A DNA stretch of 64,000 nucleotides, from the NCBI GenBank assembly GCA_037127315.1, contig JBBBDQ010000398.1, positions 4,748,501 through 4,812,500 on the forward strand, given 5' to 3'. The position numbers and the translations under genes are program-made. Below are positions 55,861-64,000 of this stretch, piece by piece (positions within the stretch are counted from its first letter, which is position 1; each line of letters begins with the position of its first letter). This DNA is from Ascarosepion bandense. Taxonomy: Eukaryota > Mollusca > Cephalopoda > Sepiida > Sepiidae. The notes under the pieces were generated by a model, which saw nothing but the letters and a program-made list of their open reading frames with translations, made no database searches and was not told where the DNA came from.

Positions 55861-56109
55861 TACATTTTATTAAATTTGTCGTAGTATCAGTCTTGAATGT
55901 TACTAGAATGTTGCAGTCAAAATGGTAATGATGTATGGTATCATTTATGAATGGTAATGAAGCAACCACGCTGAAGTTTCAAAAGTGACAGTGTATGTGT
56001 GTGTGTGTGTATGTGTGTGTGTGGGTGGGTGACAATGAGGGTGTTTGTACTCTGTGGAAGTGTCTGTTACTGCAAAGATCTGAAGTGAAGGATACAAAAC
56101 ATAGCATCT

Positions 56110-56890
56110 GAAAATTTGCCAGGAGAGGGTCAGGTGATAGCAGACACAGAAAGGAAACTACAAGACCTCCTACAGAAGGTAGCTAAAGAGAGTGACAAGA
56201 ACGGACTACAAATAAACTACAAGAAAACCGAATACATGGTCATCAGTAAAAAGGGCAGCCCAATATACCAACTACAGATCGGGGATACTAAAATCAAGCA
56301 GGTAGAAAAATTTAAATATCTGGGAAGTGTTATAACAGAAAAAACAAAGTGCGACACAGAGATCCAAAGGCGAATTGGCATGGTAAAGAAAGCATTCCAG
56401 AATTTGAGTAAAGTATTAAGAAACAGGGCAATTTCATTAGAAATAAAAAGAGAGTACTGCATTGCTATGTGTTGTCAGTTCTCCAATATGGCAGTGAATG
56501 CTGGACAATATCATCGAAGATGAAGGAAAAACTTGAAGCAACTTAAATGTGGTTCTAGAGAAGCATGCTGTGAATATTATGGATCTAGCATGTGAGCAAT
56601 GATGCGGTTTCAGAAATGGTGGAAACGAAAAGGAAATTAATACTGAGCATCAAGGAGAGACTTCTGAAGTTCCTGAGAGATGTACTGAGGAAAGAGGACT
56701 TGGGGAACCTGATACTAACAGGCCACATAGAGGGAAAAATAGACAAAGGAAAGCAGCGGATAACATATTTGAAGGACCTAATCAGATGGACGATGGAACG
56801 AGGGTTGCATGGTGTAAAAGGAGAAAGGCGTGCTAAAAGCCACCAAGAATAGGGAGACGTGGAAAAACCATGAAGAAGAAGAAGAAGAAG
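56110..56890 (+). pseudogene. RTE-type LINE, C-terminal part
   Basis: The frame 56116-56523 (135 residues) gives DLLQKVAKESDKNGLQINYKKTEYM, IKQVEKFKYLGSVIT, TEIQRRIGMVKKAFQNLSK, which is the segment after YADD in RTE elements. A frameshift near 56470-56520 is followed by 56592-56852 (METKRKLILS... TYLKDLIRW). It ends at a (GAA)n tail, 56872-56896. The best view here of the RTE tail. Confidence 0.85.
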
Positions 56891-56939
56891 AAGAAGGGCC
56901 AGGCTTAAAAGTTGCATTTGTTGGGGAGAACAACCCATT

Positions 56940-57052
56940 GCAGGAAGGAATGGTACCCCACTGCGGGGTAATCTTCTACCCAGTCAGTCATGTCTCTTTC
57001 GAGACATTATCGCCCAGATCGTGTATCACGTATGGCACTTAACTGACTGACA
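56940..57052 (+). mobile_element. SINE family 1, 3' part only
   Basis: 'actgcggggtaatcttctac', hairpin 'catgtctctttcgagacatt' and 'ggcacttaactgactgac'. 5'-truncated, directly after the RTE tail. Confidence 0.8.
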
Positions 57053-57059
57053 TGATGCC

Positions 57060-57860
57060 GATCATTTTACCTATATCTTTAGCAATGGATCCTCTCTACG
57101 AGTTCCATTTGCTATCTGAGGCTACATTTGAGGTCTAATATTCTCTTGAGGTATGGTTTCTCCTTGAGAAGACATCCGTTTGTTGTAACTGGTGATAGTT
57201 CGTGTTCAAGTGGTGATGGAATGGACTAGTTTCTTTTTCAAGGCATTGTATGTAACCAGCCAATTGTTACCCACTATAAAGTTAGTGCTCGGTTAGAAGA
57301 AAGGTCAACGCAATATTTGACATTTTTTGACCGCGCAACAATTATTGCTTTCGGTTGAGATTTATAAAATCTTCTAATTAAGATATTTTTGAAGAAATCA
57401 AGTTTCCTTGAGTTCAGTAGCTGTTATCGGGCCTTCCAGTATTGATGCAGGTTTTTGATCCTAAACTTTTATTTAAAGTTGTATGGAATCATGATTATGT
57501 CATTATTGCCTATTACATGTGCTATCCATTTGGATTGTTACCGATGTTGGTAGTTCTTTAATATATTGTATATATGAGTTCTACTTGGCGTCTAGAACTT
57601 AACTTGAAACCCAAAAGAATCCTTACATTGTGTAGAATTATGCATTGTGACTAGAGAAAAACTGTTGTTTGAATGGTAAGAATAAAATGATATTAAGTTG
57701 GTTTTTGATGCACTGACATTTAAACAATATTTATTTCGCCATTGCGTTGTTTGAGCGAGGTCAAATGAGAGATCAACTGCAATGCCTAGGTCATCTTGAT
57801 CTTGGCGATGCGTCCATAAATACTGGTATATAGTGCACGGTTGTATATTAATAAATATTT
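57060..57860 (-). mobile_element. LINE family 2, mid-ORF remnant
   Basis: On the minus strand 57560-57845 reads as coherent protein: DLGIAVDLSFDLAQTTQW, RNKYCLNVSASKTNLISF and CKDSFGF. It lines up with the region after YADD in CR1/L2/Jockey RTs ('WLINFNSSKNKLL' in family 1). The lower part (57060-57560) is noisier, with a 'gagttccatttgctatctga' block that fits the next conserved segment. Confidence 0.6.
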
Positions 57861-57917
57861 GAGTATGTTAGTAGGTAGATCGGACAAAAAAGCAAACGAG
57901 AAATAAAGAATATAACC

Positions 57918-57970
57918 AAAAGAGAGAGAGAGAGAAAGTGAGAGAGTGAGAGAGAGAGTGAGAGAGATTG
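57918..57970. repeat. (GA)n microsatellite
   Basis: GA repeats with GT interruptions. Confidence 0.85.
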
Positions 57971-58312
57971 CTCATAATATTGATTTAATTTCATATTGAA
58001 GACAAAAATGTATTAACTAAGAATCTAAAAATAACTTGTAATTTAACAACCGAAGTAGAATAGATCGCTTGAAACGGTTGAGTTAAAAATCAACAAATAA
58101 CACAGAACGCTCCACAAATAATGTGAAATAATGGAACGAATTTAACTTATATTTTTTTTTATACACCACAACTGGGAAGAGAACAGATCGATCCTAAAAT
58201 GTCTTTGCGTGGAAGTGAATGTAATGAACCCAAGCGGAATTTGATTTTCCCTTGAAAACCCAATCCACCACCTGCTCAAATATAAGTAGCTGTAAAAATA
58301 TAAAAAAGACAG

Positions 58313-58730
58313 GAAAGGTAAATCCAAAAAAAAAAAAAAACGTAGTAAGATGTTAAGTAAAGCAAAAAAATAAAGATGTCAGGGAGGGCAAGATAAAAAA
58401 ATTATAAAGATGTCAGCAAAAACAAAACAAAAAATAAAATGAAAACACAAAACAAAACTATACAAAAATATAATGATAACAAGAAAATCAAAAAAAAAAA
58501 AATTCAGCAAAGCCAAAAAAGAAAGCTAAAAGTAAAAAGTATCAGGAAAAGCAAACAAAAATAAAAAAAAAAGATGTTAGGAAAAGCAAATAAAACAAAT
58601 TTAAAAATGTCAAGAAAGTTAAAAACAAAAATAAATATAAATATTTTAGGAAAGGTAAAACAAAAATATATACAGAGGTTGGGAAAGATAAATAAATAAA
58701 CTAATATTTTTTAAAGAAACTATGCTATAA
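58313..58730 (+). repeat. Degenerate A-rich tandem repeat (~35-45 bp)
   Basis: 'gatgtcaggaaaagcaaa' and variants (gatgttaagtaaagcaaa, gatgtcagcaaaaac, gatgttaggaaaagcaaat, ttttaggaaaggtaaaac) recur separated by A-rich filler, at least eight times. Confidence 0.6.
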
Positions 58731-58737
58731 AAAAGGA

Positions 58738-59020
58738 TGTGCGTTGTGGTGCAGTGAATATCTATTGGGAACGACAAATCGAGGAGCCGATTTCGGAATC
58801 TAGTTGAATTCCTTGTATTTACTTATGCACAAATACTCTTGGGTAAGGTATTAATCCATCTGTTTACTTCAGTTATTGGTTAAATAATAGGACAGATTGA
58901 GTTCTATAGCCTTGGCTGGCAAACAGTCTACAGCAGAAAGCATTAGCAACCTACTGGTGGATAATATTCTGCCTAGTCAGTCATGTCTCGAATGGCACTT
59001 GACCGATTGACTGATACTAT
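58738..59020 (+). mobile_element. tRNA-derived SINE, family 1
   Basis: 'tgtgcgttgtggtgcagtga', body, 'ctgcctagtcagtcatgtct', end 'ggcacttgaccgattgactg'. The hairpin is lost through a short deletion after 'catgtctcga'. Confidence 0.85.
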
Positions 59021-59080
59021 AAAAGACGAATTCATTTTCTGTCCCGCGTGCTTTTGCATTCGCGTATGCAATATATAAAT

Positions 59081-59082
59081 AG

Positions 59083-59133
<51 letters not shown>
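59081..59133. repeat. (GT)n microsatellite
   Basis: GT run of about 50 bp. Confidence 0.9.
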
Positions 59134-59134
<1 letters not shown>

Positions 59135-59139
59135 ATGAG

Positions 59140-60160
59140 CGGGCACATGCACATCAAATTTGAGTGGGTTTAAAATAAGATATTGAAATAATACATTCCC
59201 CTCTATGTCAAACTGGATGACCCGCACCCATGGCTGAACAAAATGAAAATAATATTAACAAAACGTTAATTTTAAAATATAAGTTAATTTTAAGGTTTGA
59301 TAATGAATGAGATTATTTTTAAAAAGTAAAAGAAAAATGTATATCTATTTTTATGCGCTATTGAATTGTTGCACACACTAATTTCCCAGTAGCTGCTTAT
59401 ATTCGCACACACCATGTAGTGAGGGCTAATTTCTTTTTCTGTTTAGCAATAACCAGTAAGTAACAATAAATATATAGTACTAGATATGCAACCCTTTGAA
59501 ATCATATTTTTTTCTATTTGTTAACTGAAGTTATTTTCTTATAAATTTAGTGTTTACACGGAGAAACAATTTAAACTTAAAATTTGGTCGACTTGTTGTC
59601 ATCGAAGCGATGGGCGCCAAACTCGAAAAAATAATCGTTTTCACTGTAAAATCTACGATCCTCCTTTGGAATACATGTAAACGACGCCACGTGTACATAG
59701 GTTAATGGACCAACTGAGCGCGGAAAATAAACACGTGTTTAACAACTTATGCTTACGACGAAAAGAAAACGTCGAGATAATGCGTTCTCGTTTTTGGAGA
59801 CAATGGATCTCGTTTTGAGGAAGAGAAAAATGAACGAAGGACAGAGGGAGCAAAAGAGTGAAAGAGGAAGTGGTGAGAGGGATTGTGTAAATTATCACAA
59901 GTTTTGTTGGTTGATGAAAATCAGTTAAAAAGAATTCATCCGCCAAATTTAGTGCAAACTGTTAAAATTGTTTTTGATTTTATTTTATTTTCTAACAAGT
60001 TTCTAAGCATTTTCCTTCTTTTCAACGATGAACGTTGAGTGAACTATTAAACAATTCGTTTTCTTTTTTCCCTTCTCCTATACAGTGTGACCAGAACACT
60101 GGCGGTTATATCTTTGCCATAATTTCTCTCATTTTCTGTATTCAGCACTTTTCAGATTCC
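59140..60160. other. Unclassified stretch, includes a CG-richer block
   Basis: 59585-59790 has more CpG than its surroundings ('aaacgacgccacgtgt', 'gagcgcggaaaataaacacg') but no recognised coding. The minus frame 59653-59946 is not recognisable. Confidence 0.4.
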
Positions 60161-60164
60161 TTCG

Positions 60165-60351
60165 GTGCGTTTCGGTGTAATGGATATCGGCTCAAAATGA
60201 GAACTCGGATAGACGAGTTCGAATTCATTACATTTACTTGCGCAAGCATAACCTTGGGAAATATATTTACCTATTTCTTCCCCCTCGAGCTATGGGTTAA
60301 ATAGCAGGACAGATTGCGTTCTATTGCCTCGGTTTCCAACCGGTCTAATTT

Positions 60352-60352
<1 letters not shown>
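60165..60352 (+). mobile_element. tRNA-derived SINE, family 1, cut by GATA block
   Basis: 'gtttcggtgtaatgg', 'cgagttcgaattcat', body to 'ccaaccggtctaattt'. The element stops there and the (GATA)n block begins. Confidence 0.8.
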
Positions 60353-60390
<38 letters not shown>

Positions 60391-60422
60391 TATATAGATA
60401 GATAAATAGATAACAGGCTTAC

Positions 60423-60483
<61 letters not shown>

Positions 60484-60507
60484 GAACAGGCTTAGATATA
60501 TATATAT

Positions 60508-60543
<36 letters not shown>

Positions 60544-60549
60544 CAGGCT

Positions 60550-60585
<36 letters not shown>

Positions 60586-60594
60586 GAAAAGGCT

Positions 60595-60642
<48 letters not shown>

Positions 60643-60692
60643 GAAAAGGCTTAAATAGATAGATAGATAGATAGATAGATAGAGAAAAGGCT

Positions 60693-60740
<48 letters not shown>

Positions 60741-60742
60741 AA
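60353..60742. repeat. (GATA)n block with spaced GGCTTA units
   Basis: About 390 bp of GATA repeats divided into segments by RACAGGCTTA or AAAAGGCTTA at 60417, 60489, 60546, 60591, 60648 and 60689, i.e. spacings of 72, 57, 45, 57 and 41 bp. The 227-codon Tyr-Leu-Ser-Ile frame on the minus strand is an artefact. Confidence 0.9.
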
Positions 60743-61659
60743 ACGACAAGTATTTGAATATGATATAAACCTACAGACAAAAATATAGATAGATATATGA
60801 AACACGTTGTGATAAAGAGCCTGTGTAATATGAATAAACTTTGGGTAAATTGATAGATAGACAAACAAACATATGCATAAATAAAACAACGAATAATGTG
60901 ATTGATAAAGATTGAGGCAGACAGACAACATTGTAGATAATTTGAAACAGACAATTTTTTTTAGTTTTTACCCATAATGTCGAATAGATTATTATGTTCT
61001 ACCTTACGACTAGTGATTATTTGCCTGTCTTGGTAATGAAGCTTTGAAAATCTCGTTTTAATCTTGAATCAAATGCTAACTCATTTGAATCTGGAGATAC
61101 ATCCACAGCCTGCTCAGCCACCGAGTGAAGCCGATCACGTTGGGATAAAGAAACAACAAAAAGATATTAAAAAGAAAATGGTTTTGTGCCGCAGAGCAAT
61201 TTGGTTTTACTCCGGAAAAAAGAAAAAAAGGAAGTCGTAAAGTAAGATTTAAAACCATTTATACTTTTTCCTCCCGTCTTTTCAACAAAAAGGTCAGGTG
61301 TTGAGGCGAATAAATGTCTTTTCTTCTGTGAACCTGTCAAAGACTATCGCTCGGACGATCAGCAGTCGAGCGGAGTTTTGATGGCATACAGAGGAATCGG
61401 TATCCAGACAGAATAATGGTGTGTCATGAGGTTGTGGTGTGTGAGTTGGGAACATTTTGTGAGATTTTATGTGAAGAAATGTATTAAGTAAAGAAAATAA
61501 GAGATGAGAAAACTTTCGGAATTCAAGTGAGGAGGAAAATGAACGAAAAATAAATTCCTTTTAGGAAGAACGATAGAACATGAAAAAATTAATCGGAATT
61601 TTTCTTTCTTTTGACTGTTATGCTCACAAGGCCTAGGAGCCACTTGAGGTAGTATTTAC
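60743..61659. other. Unclassified stretch
   Basis: No recognised element. The short minus frame 61076-61258 is unrecognised. Confidence 0.35.
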
Positions 61660-62085
61660 AGAGTAAGAGACACATTTAGTGGGGATATGTGGGGAAGATA
61701 ACTGCTAATCCTTAGCGAAAGGGTTTAGATTTTAACTTAAACTTCTTAGTAGACGGTTCCACGAAACAGCAGCTCGTGGGAAAAAAAATGTCCGGATAGA
61801 ACTTTCATCTCACAAAAAGAATACGGAAGAAATGAAACTGGTTCTCTACAATCTGCGTATCATAGCAGATCCTACCCGTGAAGGTTATAAATGCAGAACT
61901 CAAGGAATGTAGTTCGACTGAACACTTTCTCTAGAAATAGCGGTAAAGCAGTGAGATGCCTGTGTTGTTTCTACGATGTATGTAAGGCTGGAAATGATTT
62001 GTCTCCCTACAAGCACGCGGAGAAGCTTTTGGACTCGATTGTGACTTGAAAGTGAAGACTGTGCAGGGCCTGATCATTCAGAAAA
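61660..62085 (-). mobile_element. LINE family 2, C-terminal remnant
   Basis: 'ggttccacgaaacagcagct', 'gaaactggttctctacaatc', 'ctctagaaatagcggtaaag' and 'ggaaatgatttgtctcccta'. The minus strand contains 'FFPRAAVSWNRLL', matching the C-terminal FSR/FPR...LWN block of CR1/Jockey-type ORFs. Broken by stops. Confidence 0.65.
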
Positions 62086-63030
62086 ATGAAGAAGGAAAGC
62101 ATAAATTATAACATCAACAGAGAAAGACTTGAAATATGTAAACAGTGAAGAAGGAAGTACAAATCAAACAACTTGAAATACAAATAAATTTTAGGAAAAA
62201 CAAAGTATTTAACGTAAGTAGGGCCACACATTTTCGATACATAAGTTTAAAGTGATTAAAACAACGCTTTCTTGAATCGTACATTATACTTTTAATTGAA
62301 AGCTAAATAATTAAATTTACTATTTTCAGTAAACATAATACTTCAAATAGAAATTATATTGGTTGGAATCTCAACATTTTAGAGTTTTCAAAAACTATCA
62401 TTTTTTTCCTCCATTTTTCAAAATTGAAAAGTTTGTAAACAGAAAATGAATTTCGTTTTTAAATATCTTGCAAAAATAAAATATAAATCAGTGACAGTAA
62501 TTTTTGAAAATTAGCAAATTTAAAGTTAAATTAATCTGATTTGAAACAAGTATGATGTTTATGGTATGAAATTTAGAATAAAAGTATTTCTTAATCACGG
62601 AGGTCATATGTTTCTGACCTGTGAAATGAGTAATAAAAGCCATATGCGCTGATAAGCTAAGTATGGTTGACCATAATTGTCATAATTGTACAATGTTTTT
62701 TTCTGTAAGGGGAAGAAACTATGAAACACGTGATTTTTATTAATATCACACACGAAATATCACACTAAAAGAAAAACACCCCAACTATACACAATCAAAA
62801 AACATTTTTTGTAATATTTTGGTCTGAAGTTTTGTATTAAGCATGTCAATTTTCGATTAGTAAATATAGTCATCATTTAATAAGGTAATAACCTAGCCGC
62901 CACAAAGATTTGAAGAATTTTTACAATTTTGAAGCTTTATAAATTATTATAATAAACAAAGAAAATGGAAAGAATTCTTGTAACATTTAATTATTCATCG
63001 GAAAAATGATTTTCTTCAGACTATAATGTG
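62086..63030. other. Unclassified AT-rich stretch
   Basis: No recognised feature. Confidence 0.4.
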
Positions 63031-63032
<2 letters not shown>

Positions 63033-63076
<44 letters not shown>

Positions 63077-63094
63077 TATATAATAAATGGAACT

Positions 63095-63126
<32 letters not shown>
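63033..63126 (+). mobile_element. Short Helitron-like 5' tip with (TA)n and (GT)n
   Basis: (TA)n 63033-63071, then 'aacttatataataaatgg', 'aactctctgtgtg' and a GT run. It matches the first ~60 bp of the copy at 63407 and then stops. Confidence 0.6.
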
Positions 63127-63406
63127 TGAAGAAAAGGAAGATAAAATGAAAGCAAATGAAAAAAAAGAATCAAGGGAAATAAAAGAGTAGTTTTCTATGC
63201 ATTTATTTTTTTCAGTCCAAGAAGGATTGATAGAAAGAATGAAAGAAGGAAATTGTACATTTAAATGAAAGCAAATATAAAAGACAAATGAAATTCAAAG
63301 AAAAATAAAGGAAGTAACAGTGAAGTCAATGCAAAAGGAAAAAGAAAGAAAAAATAGCAAAATATTTAGAAAATAAAAAAAGAAATTAAACCATAATATG
63401 GAATCA

Positions 63407-64000
63407 TCTATATAAACTTATTTATCAATGGGAAGTTGTCTGTGTGTGGGTGTGTGTGTCTGCGTGTGTGGGTGTGTGTCCGTTACTTATAGACTCCAAA
63501 ACGGCTGAACCGATTTTCTTGAAAATTTACACAGTTGTACTATAAGCGGCTGAGAGTGTTATTAGCTAGGTTTTGTGTTGAGGTACCCCCGATAAATATC
63601 GAAAATCGATAATCGAAAAAATCGGGTTATAGAAGGAGTGGTCCGATTTTAATCAAATTTGATACACTCATAGACAAAGACATAAGAAACGATATTCAGA
63701 ATTTTCAAGGTTGTACTTCTTACAATACTGCAGAAAATCGATAATATATATAAAAGGCAAGATGTTTGTGTGTGTGCCTGTATATCTGTTTTTTTTGTTT
63801 TTTTCAGCCCTTTTATTTTAGTTTTTGCTTCGGGTTTGGCTCTAAGTAGGTATAATTGTAGTTCTTGGTCTTAGCCATGATATCATTTACTCAGAGGACT
63901 TATTTAGCCTTCAAAATTCAGTTTACGACGAAAAAACTTATTTGATATCGATACCAGGAAATCAAAGTTTGACTTACATCCATTTATTTTTCTTTCAGTC
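63407..64000 (+). mobile_element. Helitron-like element, runs off the window
   Basis: Begins A|TCTATATAAACTTATTTATC, a TC start next to A as in Helitrons, then a GT tract, 'aacggctgaaccgattttct' and a long match to 8690-9270, ending at the window edge in 'tttttctttcagtc'. No coding part visible. The 3' end must lie outside. Confidence 0.75.

Noticed and set aside
58313..60742. CRISPR-like spaced repeats
   Set aside because: The spaced units are A-rich or GATA microsatellite derivatives in eukaryotic DNA, with spacers that are themselves simple repeats.
60271..60954. 227-codon minus-strand frame
   Set aside because: It is a translation of the GATA repeat block (repeated Tyr-Leu-Ser-Ile) and has no protein-like composition.

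Overview
This is a repeat-dominated, AT-rich window of animal nuclear DNA in which I find no host protein-coding gene. A cephalopod mollusc, most likely an octopus, is the best guess. The reasons are the many tRNA-derived SINE copies with a conserved body, the mix of RTE, CR1/L2/Jockey-like, Penelope-like, Mag-type Ty3/gypsy, Tc1, mariner-like and Helitron remnants, and the abundance of (TA)n, (GT)n and (GATA)n tracts. The species call rests on recalled family features and was not searched.

Layout. 1-9.7 kb: a CR1/L2-like LINE 3' end, three RTE 3' ends, a deleted mariner-like element, a ~115 bp satellite split by a SINE, a Helitron remnant and a small foldback element. 10-17.2 kb: nested RTE and LINE copies, a 5S rRNA-like sequence joined to a SINE body, and more SINEs and LINEs. 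17.5-20.6 kb: a Tc1 element with long inverted repeats, then one SINE inserted in another with a 30 bp target duplication. 21-25.5 kb: LINE copies in inverted arrangements, one looking like a 5' inversion (twin priming). 25.5-30 kb: a microsatellite-rich repeat family in both orientations around a Penelope-like fragment. 30.8-36.7 kb: a structurally complete but mutated Ty3/gypsy element with two LTRs, a 5 bp target duplication and pol domains in order. 36.7-44.4 kb: LINE and RTE copies, a second Penelope-like fragment with a SINE inside it, and a GC-rich solo LTR. 44.7-64 kb: degraded copies of a second LINE family, all on the minus strand; one LINE with a 527-codon open reading frame for reverse transcriptase (48.9-50.5 kb); Helitron ends; a GATA block; and a Helitron start running off the right edge.

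How the parts relate. Nothing here forms a host pathway. The window records successive insertions: gypsy into a SINE, LINE into RTE, SINE into Penelope, SINE into SINE, SINE into satellite, LINE into Helitron. Almost every coding remnant carries stops, frameshifts or truncations. The exception is the reverse transcriptase at 48918-50501, which is open but lacks its 5' half. Several families end in simple repeats ((TA)n for one SINE and one LINE family, (GAA)n for RTE), which accounts for part of the microsatellite load.
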